13,401 bases of DNA from JANWHF01 sp036276235 (GTDB taxonomy: Bacteria > Planctomycetota > Phycisphaerae > Tepidisphaerales > Tepidisphaeraceae): contig DATBDZ010000183.1 in assembly GCA_036276235.1 (NCBI GenBank), forward strand, positions 1 to 13,401. The letters are read 5' to 3'. The notes under the pieces were generated by a model. It did no database searches. It had not been told where the DNA came from and was given only the letters and a program-made list of their open reading frames with translations. Positions 1-7,055 of this stretch are shown here, in pieces. The position numbers were made by a program, and so were the translations under genes. The first letter of the stretch is position 1. Each line of letters begins with the position of its first letter.

Positions 1-3
1 TCC

Positions 4-81
4 TCTTTGCGCCCTTTGTCTCTTTGTCTCTTTGCGCAATTCGAATTGCGCAAAGAGACAAAGAGACAAAGGGCGCAAAGA
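4..81. repeat. Perfect 78-bp palindrome of octamer units (element A)
   Basis: Every base from 4 to 42 pairs with its partner from 81 back to 43, with no spacer and no mismatch; the centre is AATTCGAATT. Each 39-nt arm contains 8-bp units: GAGACAAA occurs at 55-62 and 63-70, with a related GGCGCAAA at 72-79. The DNA could extrude as a cruciform, and an RNA copy would be a very long hairpin. It lies about 190 bp upstream of the secreted-protein gene. It belongs to the same family as the elements at 3238-3320, 5086-5171, 8289-8444 and 13254-13339. Function is unknown. Confidence 0.9.
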
Positions 82-257
82 AGACAAGACGAGGGCCTGA
101 CCTTGGCCAGTCGTCTCTCAGGATTCGGAACTATGCCTAATGTTCAGAGCTGACATAATGGATTCATTGGCGCGCCCGCCATCCCAACACTGCAAAATTT
201 CGCATTCCTTCGACCCTGCGGGCGATTCTGATATCTTGCCTCTCTGAATCCACTCTG

Positions 258-264
258 AAGGAGG
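258..264 (+). promoter_or_regulatory. Shine-Dalgarno for the Ig-like repeat protein
   Basis: AAGGAGG lies 6 nt before the ATG at 271. It is one of only two strong Shine-Dalgarno sequences in the window, the other belonging to the HprK-like gene, and it fixes this start. I see no convincing -35/-10 pair between 82 and 257. Confidence 0.75.
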
Positions 265-270
265 ATGTGA

Positions 271-2085
271 ATGGCGATTTTGCAATTGGGACGCCGCCGT
301 GCGCGGGCTGATCATCGGAAGCCCGCTCGAAAGCCCGTTTCGACCACGGCTATTACTTCACTCATCGAGCAACTCGAAACCCGCCGACTGCTGAGCGCGT
401 TATCCGCGGCGGCTCAGCTCAATCTGATCTCGACGACGGGAACGACGGCCGCCCCCGTCTATCACTACGACATCACGCTCACGAACACTGGCTTTAATGG
501 CATTGGCACGTTCTGGCTCGGCTGGGTGCCGGGCGGCGATTTCCTGCCGACGCTTCCACTCTCTACAGCCGGGCCGACGGGTTGGGGGAGCGGCAACGTC
601 GTTGGCAGCGGAAACGCATTCGATGGCGCCTCAATTCAATGGATCGCGGCACCGACCAACCCGCTCCCGACCGGCCATTCCCTGAGCGGCTTCGCATTTA
701 CCTCCTCCGATTCTCCCACGACCCTTGCCGGCCTGGTGCACGGCACCGGCCTCCCGATTCTGACCTCATTCGTCTACAGCGGCGTGCCGTTCAGCGACCC
801 CGGATTTCAGTTCACGGTCGCCAAAGTGAAGACGACGAGCCCAGTCGCCAGCAAGCTTGCGATTGCAAGCCAGCCGGCCAATGGCACTGCGGGCAAGCCA
901 CTGACAACGGCGCTGAAGGTCGATGTGGAATTGCCTTCCGGGGCGATCGCTACTTCCGACAATTCATCGGTTCAACTGTCGATCGCCAGCGGCCCGGGCG
1001 GATTTGCTGTAGGAAGCACAACGTCAGCCAAGGCCGTCAATGGCGTTGCGACGTTCGGCAATCTCAAGCTCAACATCGCCGGCACCTACACGCTGAAGGC
1101 GACTGATGGAACATTGACGAATGTGGTGACCAAAACGATTACGATCGCCCCCGCCGCGCCGGCGAAGGTGGCTTTCGCAATTCCGCCGGCGACCGGAACC
1201 GCCGGCAAGGTGCTGACGCCTGCCGTCATCGCCAAAGTTGAAGATGCGTTTGGCAATGTCGAAATCGCCGATGCATCGACCATCACGCTGACCCGGGCTG
1301 CGGGCCCCGTCGGCGGCGCCATCGCCGGCACACTCAGCGCCAAAGCCGTGAACGGCGTCGCCACCTTCAGCACTCTGTCGATGAAGATCGCCGGCGCTTA
1401 CACCCTCAAGGCAACCGACGGCGTGCTCGCCGCCGCGACCAAAGCCATCACCATCTCCCCCGCCGCCGCGGCGAAGCTCGTCATCACCCAACAGCCGACG
1501 ACGGCAATCGCCGGCGTAACGCTCGCTCCGGCGCTGGTCGTCAAGGTCGAAGACGTTTTCGGAAACGTCGCGACCGGCAATTCCTCGACCGTCACGCTCT
1601 CCCGCGTCCTGGCCCCCACCGGCGGCGCCCTGCTAGGCACGCTGGCGGTGAGCGCGGTGAAGGGCATCGCAACGTTCAGCAATCTATCGATGAAAATAGC
1701 CGGCGCCTATACGATCAAAGCCAGCGACGGAGTGCTGCTCGCCGCGACCGCGAAGCCGATCACCATCACCAACGCCGCCGCGGCAAAACTGGTGATCACC
1801 CAGCAGCCCACGATCGCCAAATCCGGAGTCGGCCTTGCGCCAGCGATCATCGTGAAAGTGGAAGACGCCTTCGGCAACGTCGCCGTCGCCAACGCTTCAA
1901 CGATCACGCTGGCCATCGCCACCGGCCCCGCCGGCGGCACGCTCACCGGCACACACAGCGCCGCCGCCGTCAAAGGCATCGCGACATTCGCGAATCTAGC
2001 GATCAAGACGGCCGGCACTTACACCTTGCGTGCGACCGATGGGGTGCTAACCGCTGCCGTCTCGAAGGCGATTGTCGTGACCTAA
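271..2085 (+). CDS. Secreted/surface protein with LEPR-XLL-type N-terminus and four Ig-like repeats
   Basis: A 604-residue protein. Residues 1-30 are Arg-rich, followed by the LETRRLLSA motif (35-43). This matches the planctomycete LEPR-XLL sorting/export motif, so export to the cell surface or medium is inferred. Residues about 45-190 form a unique Gly/Ser/Thr-rich, probably beta-sandwich region that I do not recognise. Residues 194-604 are four tandem ~103-residue units, each opening with a KL-x-I-x-Q-P-like strand, then KVEDxFGNV, a Gly-rich turn, G-x-ATF and AGxYTLKATDG. This is the pattern of bacterial Ig-like adhesin domains. The protein stops directly after unit 4 (KAIVVT), with no dockerin, PEP-CTERM, LPXTG or C-terminal helix, so its attachment is unclear. 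The start is set by AAGGAGG 6 nt upstream. A decayed copy of the 3' end lies at 2539-2637. Adhesin or structural surface role is inferred; specific ligand unknown. Confidence 0.85.
   Translation: MAILQLGRRRARADHRKPARKPVSTTAITSLIEQLETRRLLSALSAAAQLNLISTTGTTAAPVYHYDITLTNTGFNGIGTFWLGWVPGGDFLPTLPLSTAGPTGWGSGNVVGSGNAFDGASIQWIAAPTNPLPTGHSLSGFAFTSSDSPTTLAGLVHGTGLPILTSFVYSGVPFSDPGFQFTVAKVKTTSPVASKLAIASQPANGTAGKPLTTALKVDVELPSGAIATSDNSSVQLSIASGPGGFAVGSTTSAKAVNGVATFGNLKLNIAGTYTLKATDGTLTNVVTKTITIAPAAPAKVAFAIPPATGTAGKVLTPAVIAKVEDAFGNVEIADASTITLTRAAGPVGGAIAGTLSAKAVNGVATFSTLSMKIAGAYTLKATDGVLAAATKAITISPAAAAKLVITQQPTTAIAGVTLAPALVVKVEDVFGNVATGNSSTVTLSRVLAPTGGALLGTLAVSAVKGIATFSNLSMKIAGAYTIKASDGVLLAATAKPITITNAAAAKLVITQQPTIAKSGVGLAPAIIVKVEDAFGNVAVANASTITLAIATGPAGGTLTGTHSAAAVKGIATFANLAIKTAGTYTLRATDGVLTAAVSKAIVVT
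850..2082 (+). repeat. Four tandem ~309-bp coding repeats (Ig-like domains)
   Basis: Units begin at 850, 1162, 1471 and 1783 and are 312, 309, 312 and 300 bp long. Units 2-4 are closest to each other (shared KVEDxFGNV, STITL/STVTL, KGIATF or NGVATF, AGxYT). Units 3 and 4 share the opening AKLVITQQPT. Unit 1 is more divergent and lacks the EDxFGN segment (it has ELPSGA). The pattern suggests expansion by internal duplication, with unit 1 the oldest. Confidence 0.85.
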
Positions 2086-2538
2086 CCCGTTCGCGCCAAA
2101 CTTCAGAGTCGTCCCGTGGGCCGTGGAAGAGGATGGGTACATATAGGCTTGTCCCAGCCCCGGGATCGTGTTGCGCTTTGTATAAAAATGCGGCGCGCCG
2201 AGCATACGCGCTTTGTCTAATTATTGCTTGCGCAGTTTCATAACCATTTTATACACAATCACTTACATGCGTTTCGGAAACGTATTTCGGTTCCGACGCT
2301 TTCCACCCCGTAACACATCACTTGTCAAGCTGTATTTTGATAGTTTTTGCGGAATATCTTAAATCACCCGGCGGAGCGGTTAAAGCACCTGAAAACCAGC
2401 CCACCAGGAGCAACACGCGACGATTGTGGCATCGATGCAGCATGTCTTGCCGACGATTCAAAGGGGTACGTCCCCTTCAATCTCATCAAGAAGTCGAGGA
2501 AATGCGAATAAAGGTTTGCGTCACCCTTAACGAACGAA
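2086..2538. other. Gene-free, AT-richer intergenic stretch
   Basis: I find no supportable gene here. The base composition is clearly more AT-rich than the flanking genes between about 2180 and 2370. Visible small structures are a short hairpin AGGGG-TACGT-CCCCT near 2463-2477, a 13-nt palindrome around CGTTTCGGAAACG near 2270-2282, and two copies of GCGCTTTGT (near 2175 and 2208) each followed by an AT-rich run. None is strong enough to name. Confidence 0.5.
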
Positions 2539-2637
2539 CGGAACGGTTTCGCCACCTTTCACGGAACCGTGCACATTGCGCGCGCGACGGATCGCGCGCT
2601 GTCCGCGGCGGTTTCGAAGGCGATTGTGGTGACGTGA
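2539..2637 (+). pseudogene. Decayed 3' end of a paralogue of the Ig-like repeat protein
   Basis: Read in the frame that stops at TGA 2635-2637, this stretch gives NGFATF, then a gap of about nine residues relative to the intact domain, then RATDRALSAAVSKAIVVT and stop. The intact gene ends RATDGVLTAAVSKAIVVT and stop. Over the last 12 codons 11 residues are identical, yet six of those codons differ at the third base (CTA/CTG, GCT/GCG, GCC/GCG, GTC/GTT, GTC/GTG, ACC/ACG). That is the mark of divergence while under protein-level selection. Upstream the frame is closed by TAA at 2509-2511, and no start or further domain is recognisable. It is therefore a remnant of a once-functional tandem paralogue whose 5' part has been lost. 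It lies just before the convergent Clp-N gene. Confidence 0.75.
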
Positions 2638-2656
2638 TTCGCCGGAGCAGGGAGCG

Positions 2657-3172
2657 CTAAGCGCCATAGAGGAGCCGACAAACGCCGCTCCGTGCCAGTT
2701 CGAAGCTGATGCCGCGCTCGCGCAGAAAGCCCGCTGCGGGAGAATCCTGGCTCAACAGGCCCAGCAGAAGGTGTTCCGTTCCGATATAGTTATGTTTCAT
2801 ATCTTCCGCCGCGCGTTTGGCGCCTGCAAGACATTCAACGGCGGCGGGCCCGAGTTCCATTTCTGGAAAATACTTTGCCGGATCAGAAGCCATCTCGCTC
2901 ATCGATGGAAGTGAAGCGATCGGCTGCAACGGACTCAGATCGATCAGCTCCGGAAGCAGCCGAGCCAGATCAACGCCCATCTCATCTAACACTGTTCGAC
3001 CAGCCCCCCGTCCGCCAGACGCAAGGCCGCGTAGAATGTGCTCCGGTGTGATCTCTCGCGCGTGTCGCTCGCCAGCAAATTGATCAGCAAGGGCCATGAC
3101 CAACCGCGCGCGACCGGTGAATCGCGCATACGTCGAAGTCGAGAGATCAAAATATCGCCAAATGCCTTTCAT
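2657..3172 (-). CDS. Stand-alone Clp N-domain (double Clp-R repeat) protein
   Basis: A 171-residue protein consisting only of the two Clp N-terminal repeats. Repeat 1 spans about 15-75 (YARFTGRARLVMALADQF, then ITPEHILRGL). Repeat 2 spans about 107-168 (LGPAAVECLAGAKRAAEDM, then NYIGTEHLLLGLL). A Pro/Met-rich linker of about 30 residues separates them. In ClpA/ClpC/ClpB this domain binds substrates and adaptors; no AAA+ ATPase domain follows here and the gene simply ends. By family knowledge such proteins may act as adaptors or competitors of a Clp ATPase, or as ClpS-like substrate selectors; this is inference. The start is the ATG at 3172, preceded by GAAGG at a 6-nt spacing. It is transcribed away from the PH-like gene, with octamer element B in the shared upstream region. 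Confidence 0.8.
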   Translation of the reverse strand: MKGIWRYFDLSTSTYARFTGRARLVMALADQFAGERHAREITPEHILRGLASGGRGAGRTVLDEMGVDLARLLPELIDLSPLQPIASLPSMSEMASDPAKYFPEMELGPAAVECLAGAKRAAEDMKHNYIGTEHLLLGLLSQDSPAAGFLRERGISFELARSGVCRLLYGA

Positions 3173-3237
3173 CGTCCGCCTTCGGGATAATCTCCGTTTG
3201 GGTCTTTAGAAAAGAAATAAAATCCCAATCCCTCATT

Positions 3238-3320
3238 CTTGGCATCTTGGTGTCTTGGCACCTTGGCGCAAATTTGACTATCAGAATGCGCCAAGAGGCC
3301 AAGACGCCAAGACGCCAAGG
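3238..3320. repeat. Imperfect inverted octamer element B
   Basis: The left arm (3238-3270) and right arm (3287-3320) are reverse complements, with about four mismatches over 33 bp, around a 16-bp loop. The right arm is built of 8-bp units: GAGGCCAA (3295-3302), then GACGCCAA at 3303-3310 and 3311-3318. This is the GACGCCAA version of the family. It sits between two divergently transcribed genes, so it is unlikely to be only a terminator. Confidence 0.8.
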
Positions 3321-3425
3321 AGAAATGGACCCAGAGGATACACGCAGACCGAGAAAATGCACGAATCCTCCTTTCCGCTGCCCGGTCGGTGCGGGTATCT
3401 ATATTCCAAGCGAGCGGAATCAACC

Positions 3426-4058
3426 ATGGCGGTTCTTCCCTATGACACGGCTATCCAGAAACACCTGTGTCCCGGCGAGGAGCTTCGCTGGGTCGGGCGG
3501 GCGCGGCAGGGATGGAGATACCGGTGGTCAAACCGGCTCGTGATCGTCCAGACCGCCGCGGCTGTTCTTTCGCTCGTTTGGCTTTTTAGATTTGCGATCT
3601 GGTCCATGAGCGAGCTCGGTTTCAACGCGGGGCCGATGCCGACCCACCCGTCCCTGCGCTCATCAATCCTCGTGTTTGCGCTGGGCGCGATCACCACTTG
3701 GCAATTGCTCGCCGAACGCCGTCGGCGTGCGGGGACGTGGTACGCGGTCACCGACCGCCGAGTCTTGTTCGTGCTCACGACGGTGTATCCGCAGAGCGTC
3801 ATTGGGGTGGAATTCGATGAGATCGCGGGGGTATCGACCAACGCCGCGCTGGACGCGCCAGCTCCGGCCAAGGCCATCATTCTGCAATTGAAGCACGTAG
3901 ACCCGTACTTGTGCGCCAGCCGCGTGCTCGGCTACCAGATGGGGACAACGACAATCATTCTCGAGGACATCGAAGACGCGCAGGAGTTCTACAAGCAGAT
4001 CATGCGCCGAGGGCGGCTCGACGGTTCTTCCGCCGAGAACTGGCCCGCAATAATCTGA
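3426..4058 (+). CDS. PH-like domain membrane protein with two transmembrane helices
   Basis: A 210-residue protein. Residues 15-30 (CPGEELRWVGRARQGW) match the start typical of planctomycete PH-domain membrane proteins. Transmembrane helices are at about 37-59 and 78-96, followed by RRRRAGTWYAVTDRRVLFV (98-116). The T-x-Y-A-V-T-D-R-R-V segment is the hallmark first strand of the bacterial PH (bPH) fold, which occupies the rest of the protein. Function is unknown for this group; membrane-associated ligand or protein binding is likely. An upstream in-frame ATG at 3255 exists, but it would make the N-terminus from the octamer repeat (element B), so I place the start at 3426, where the conserved region begins soon after. 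The weak GAGCGG lies 9 nt before it. Confidence 0.75.
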   Translation: MAVLPYDTAIQKHLCPGEELRWVGRARQGWRYRWSNRLVIVQTAAAVLSLVWLFRFAIWSMSELGFNAGPMPTHPSLRSSILVFALGAITTWQLLAERRRRAGTWYAVTDRRVLFVLTTVYPQSVIGVEFDEIAGVSTNAALDAPAPAKAIILQLKHVDPYLCASRVLGYQMGTTTIILEDIEDAQEFYKQIMRRGRLDGSSAENWPAII

Positions 4059-4096
4059 AGGACAGGACTCGCGGATTGCTGTAAGTCATCCGCCTG

Positions 4097-4125
4097 CTGA
4101 CTACTGCCCTCTTAGTACATATTAT
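4097..4125 (+). promoter_or_regulatory. Promoter CTGACT-17-TATTAT, leaderless type
   Basis: The -35-like CTGACT (4097-4102) and -10 TATTAT (4120-4125) are separated by 17 bp. Only 7 nt (CCCCACC) lie between the -10 box and the ATG at 4133, which places the expected transcription start at or within a base of the start codon. No Shine-Dalgarno is present. Confidence 0.6.
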
Positions 4126-4132
4126 CCCCACC

Positions 4133-5086
4133 ATGCAAACTCGCCCCCTCGGCAAGACCGGTCTTTCTATTCCCATCCTCAGCTTCGGCGCATCGTCACT
4201 TGGCGCGGAGTTTCGGAATGTCGATTTGAATGAGGCGATTCGATCCGTGCGCGTCGCGCTGGAATTGGGGATGAACTTCATCGATACATCCCCCTACTAC
4301 GGGCGCGGGATGTCGGAAGTCTTGCTTGGGTTGGCGCTCAAGGATGTGCCGCGCGAGAGTTATCTGCTGGGAACCAAGCTTGGGCGATACGCGCCGCAGC
4401 ACTTTGACTTCTCGGCGAAGCGCGTCGCCGAGAGCGTGGATGTGAGCCTGGAGCGGATGAAGGTGGATCATCTGGATATCGTGCTCTGTCACGATATCGA
4501 GTTCGTGGACATGAGGCAGATCGTCGAAGAGACGCTGCCGGCCCTTCGCAAGATTCAACAAGCGGGCAAGGTGCGATTTGTTGGGGTTTCCGGCTATCCG
4601 ATGAACGTCTTCAAGTACGTGCTGGATCGGACGCCGCTGGATGTCATTCTTTCGTACAACCATTACACGCTGCAGAACACGATGCTGGCGGATTTGGCGC
4701 CGTATCTGAAGGGCAAGGGCGTGGGCATCATGAATGCCGCCCCGTTTTCAGCGCGGCTTCTGACCAACGCCCCGCTGCCCCCCTGGCATAAGGCAACGCC
4801 GCAGGTCCGCGAGGTGGCGGCCCAGGCCGCCAGGCACTGCCAAAGCAAGGGCATCGATATCGCCAAGCTGGCGCTGCAGTATTCGATCCGCCATCCCGAC
4901 ATGGCAACCTGCATCGTCGGTTCGGCCAACCCGCAAAATGTGCAGCTATGGGCGAAATGGGCAAGCGAGCCGATCGATGAAGGGTTGCTTAAGGAGGTGC
5001 TGGAGATCCTGAAGCCGATCCATAATTGGTTTTATCAGGAGGGGTTGCCGGAGAATAATGATCCCGTTCGCGAAACAGGCGCGTAG
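4133..5086 (+). CDS. Aldo/keto reductase, L-galactose dehydrogenase-like
   Basis: A 317-residue cytosolic NAD(P)-dependent oxidoreductase with the AKR (beta/alpha)8 fold. The full catalytic tetrad is visible: D51 and Y56 in FIDTSPYYG, K82 in GTKLGRY, and H120 in LCHDIEF. The blocks SPYYGRGMSE, FDFSAKRV, SVDVSLERM, HDIEF, ILSYNHYTL and KGVGIMNAAPF are those of the L-galactose/L-fucose dehydrogenase branch of the family. Oxidation of a 6-deoxy- or L-aldose to its lactone is therefore the most likely reaction, though the exact sugar cannot be read from sequence. The gene appears to be monocistronic, with a promoter abutting its ATG. Its TAG stop (5084-5086) is shared with the first base of octamer element C, so the element begins exactly where the gene ends. 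Confidence 0.87.
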   Translation: MQTRPLGKTGLSIPILSFGASSLGAEFRNVDLNEAIRSVRVALELGMNFIDTSPYYGRGMSEVLLGLALKDVPRESYLLGTKLGRYAPQHFDFSAKRVAESVDVSLERMKVDHLDIVLCHDIEFVDMRQIVEETLPALRKIQQAGKVRFVGVSGYPMNVFKYVLDRTPLDVILSYNHYTLQNTMLADLAPYLKGKGVGIMNAAPFSARLLTNAPLPPWHKATPQVREVAAQAARHCQSKGIDIAKLALQYSIRHPDMATCIVGSANPQNVQLWAKWASEPIDEGLLKEVLEILKPIHNWFYQEGLPENNDPVRETGA

Positions 5087-5171
5087 GCACGAAGGCACGC
5101 AGGCACGAAGGGAATGCGAGTTACGCTTCAATCCTACCCTTCGTGCCTTCGTCCCTCCGTGCCTTCGTGCC
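5086..5171. repeat. Inverted octamer element C
   Basis: Left arm units are GGCACGAA (5086-5093), GGCACGCA (5094-5101) and GGCACGAA (5102-5109). The right arm holds four inverted units between 5140 and 5171; read on the minus strand these are GGCACGAA, GGCACGGA, GGGACGAA and GGCACGAA. The arms flank a loop of about 25-30 bp. An RNA copy would form a long stem directly after the aldo/keto reductase stop, so a role in termination or 3'-end protection is possible. No U-tract follows. Confidence 0.85.
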
Positions 5172-5199
5172 TTTCCTCCCCCTTTCCGCCATTTTCCGC

Positions 5200-5228
5200 T
5201 TGACAGTTTCTACCACAGGTCGTAGGTT
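5200..5228 (+). promoter_or_regulatory. Possible promoter for the Ser/Thr kinase
   Basis: TTGACA (5200-5205) is a perfect -35 box, followed after 17 bp by TAGGTT (5223-5228), a poor -10. This would give a 5' leader of about 90 nt. A weaker alternative, TTGAAG (5284-5289), 16 bp, TTTAGA (5306-5311), would give a leader of about 8 nt. I cannot choose between them. Confidence 0.4.
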
Positions 5229-5325
5229 TCTCTCGCCGGACATGCCTTATTGTGAATTTCACAAGTGTCGTATAAGCCGTTGGTTGAAGCGAAATCCGCC
5301 GGCAGTTTAGAAGTGCGAGCAGCCT

Positions 5326-6603
5326 ATGGCGTCAGATCGCAGCACGGCAACGGGAATCTCCGCAAACCTCGACACCGAGATCGGCCGCGTTGCCCTTGAG
5401 GCCGGTCTGGCGACTCCAGACGAACTGGAGTTCTGTCGAGAGCAGCAAAAGCAATCATCGGACCCCAATCAACGCTCCTTGGCCGATCTGCTCGTCGAAA
5501 ACTCCTTTATCACGGTCAATCAGGCCAAGCGGATCAAGAGCCAGCTCGAAGAGAAAAAGAACACCTCGCAGATCCCCGGATACAACCTGCTGGGCAAAAT
5601 CGGCAAGGGGGCGATGGCGACCGTTTACAAAGCCAAGCAGCTCTCGCTCGATCGCATCGTCGCCATCAAGGTGCTGCCCAAGCGGATGAGCGAGAACAAG
5701 GAATTCGTCGATCGCTTCTACTACGAAGGCCGCGCCGCGGCGAAGCTCTCGCACAACAACATCGTCCAGGCGATCGACGTCGGCTCCACGCCCGATGGGT
5801 TCCACTACTTTGTGATGGAATACATCGAGGGCAAAACGCTTTATGACCTGATGGTTCCCCCGCCGGCCGGCGAAGGCCGCACCTTCAGCGAAGCCGAGGC
5901 GCTCGATATCACCATGCAGATGGCGGATGCGCTGGCGCACGCCCACAATCGCGGCTTGATCCATCGCGACGTGAAGCCCAAGAACATCATCCTGACGCCG
6001 CAGGGAATTGCGAAGCTGACGGACCTGGGTCTGGCCCGAGCCGTCAACGATAAGGACATGGCGGAGTCGGAAGCCGGCAAGGCGTACGGCACGCCTTACT
6101 ACATCAGCCCCGAGCAGATTCGCGGCGACGTCGATATCGATTTCCGTGCCGACATCTATTCGCTGGGCGCGACGATGTATCACCTGGTGACCGGCCGCCC
6201 GCCTTTCGAGGCGGACACGCCCAGTGCCGTGATGCACAAGCATCTGAAGCAGGCGCTGCGCCCGCCCGATCACATCAACACCGCGCTCTCCCCCGGTGTC
6301 GGCGAGATCATCGAAGTGGCGATGGCCAAAAGCCGCGAAGAGCGCTACAGCCACACCGAAGATTTGCTGGAAGATCTGAAAGCCGTCCGCGCCGGCCAAC
6401 AGCCGGTGCACGCCCAGCGCATGGTCGATCTGGAATCACTGGGCCAAATCGAAGAGCGCGGCAAGACGGTAGACATCAGCGTCCCCAAGCCCAGCTGGAC
6501 GGAAATCTTCAATCAGCCTGCGTTTGTCATTCTCGCCTGCGGCGCGGGGGTGTCGGTATTGTTTAATCTTATCTTGCTGGTCATTGTTCTGACGCATAAG
6601 TAG
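5326..6603 (+). CDS. Membrane-anchored Hanks-type Ser/Thr protein kinase
   Basis: A 425-residue protein. Residues 16-75 form a helical N-terminal domain (IGRVALEAGLATPDELEFC ... LADLLVENSFITVNQAKRI), resembling the MshEN/GspE N-terminal helical repeats. The kinase domain spans about 87-360. It has a glycine loop GKIGKGAMATVY (90-101), catalytic K115 in VAIKVL, HRDVKPKN (213-220, D215 catalytic base, N220), DLG in place of DFG (233-235), GTPYYISPE (255-263), and D-I-Y-S-L-G (277-281). All ATP- and Mg-binding residues are present, so it should be active. A single transmembrane helix at about 398-422 ends the protein, so unlike most PknB kinases it has no large extracellular sensor: only about three residues follow the helix. 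The next gene starts 24 bp downstream, probably in the same transcript. The FHA-containing phosphatase at 10496 is a plausible partner, by inference. Confidence 0.9.
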   Translation: MASDRSTATGISANLDTEIGRVALEAGLATPDELEFCREQQKQSSDPNQRSLADLLVENSFITVNQAKRIKSQLEEKKNTSQIPGYNLLGKIGKGAMATVYKAKQLSLDRIVAIKVLPKRMSENKEFVDRFYYEGRAAAKLSHNNIVQAIDVGSTPDGFHYFVMEYIEGKTLYDLMVPPPAGEGRTFSEAEALDITMQMADALAHAHNRGLIHRDVKPKNIILTPQGIAKLTDLGLARAVNDKDMAESEAGKAYGTPYYISPEQIRGDVDIDFRADIYSLGATMYHLVTGRPPFEADTPSAVMHKHLKQALRPPDHINTALSPGVGEIIEVAMAKSREERYSHTEDLLEDLKAVRAGQQPVHAQRMVDLESLGQIEERGKTVDISVPKPSWTEIFNQPAFVILACGAGVSVLFNLILLVIVLTHK

Positions 6604-6627
6604 CTCGACGCGCATGTGAGCGCTGCG

Positions 6628-7008
6628 ATGAAGCTTGAATTCCTCCCCGCGGGATCGCCGGACTGTCCACTCTTACGCATCTTTGACTTTTCAGTCGCAG
6701 AAGCTCGGGCGCTGCGCGAACTGTGCATCGACTTATCCGAGGGAAGCACGGCCGCGGTATCGCTTCGCGATTCTCTGGAGATTATTCCTATCGATGACTG
6801 CTCTCTTGCTTTGCGCCGTAGCGACATTGATCTCGGTATCGAACGGCTGACTTCAAATGTCTTCGCATGCTCGCTAACGGCCGAATCTTGGAGAGAGGTA
6901 GCAGATTTGATCGCGGCGTTCTGCGAATCTCAAAGCGCCGCTGAATTCCAATGGCTCTCTGAGCACAGCGAAATCTCGCTTCTGCTTTCGTCGAATGGGC
7001 AGTGGTAA
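6628..7008 (+). CDS. Conserved-looking hypothetical protein, co-transcribed with kinase
   Basis: A 126-residue acidic, soluble protein without signal peptide or membrane segment. It begins KLEFLPAGSPDCPLLRIFDF, continues with a helix (SVAEARALRELCIDL), a central beta-rich part with SLEIIPIDDCSLAL, a second helical block (TAESWREVADLIAAFCE), and ends ISLLLSSNGQW. I do not recognise a named family. The strand-helix-strand make-up suggests a small alpha/beta domain. I chose the ATG at 6628 because the conserved-looking part starts there; an in-frame GTG at 6616 would add four residues. No Shine-Dalgarno is evident. The 24-bp gap to the kinase stop suggests an operon and possibly translational coupling, so it could be a kinase partner or substrate. 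Confidence 0.65.
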   Translation: MKLEFLPAGSPDCPLLRIFDFSVAEARALRELCIDLSEGSTAAVSLRDSLEIIPIDDCSLALRRSDIDLGIERLTSNVFACSLTAESWREVADLIAAFCESQSAAEFQWLSEHSEISLLLSSNGQW

Positions 7009-7055
7009 TGCAGGTTTGGGAGAGACTTGCGGGGCACTGGGCGTTCGGAGAGCGC

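Noticed and set aside
118..315. 65-residue minus-strand frame upstream of the secreted protein
   Set aside because: No recognisable family, and it overlaps the Shine-Dalgarno and start of the well-supported gene at 271.
2155..2260. Two near-direct repeats GCGCTTTGT plus AT-rich run
   Set aside because: Only nine bases are shared and the following bases diverge; this could easily be chance.
2322..2660. 112-residue plus-strand frame
   Set aside because: No family resemblance and low-complexity composition. It overlaps the Ig-repeat remnant in another frame, and the remnant frame explains the conserved bases better.
3238..3320. Insertion sequence or standard MITE
   Set aside because: No transposase, no target-site duplication that I can see, and the arms are tandem octamers unlike normal terminal inverted repeats. 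Kept as repeats of unknown nature.
3255..3425. N-terminal extension of the PH-like membrane protein by 57 residues
   Set aside because: The extension would be translated from octamer element B (repeated AKTPRRQ-like residues), and the family-like region starts soon after the ATG at 3426.
5455..6411. 318-residue minus-strand frame
   Set aside because: Antisense shadow of the kinase gene, with His/Arg/Gly-rich composition typical of the complement of a GC-rich gene.
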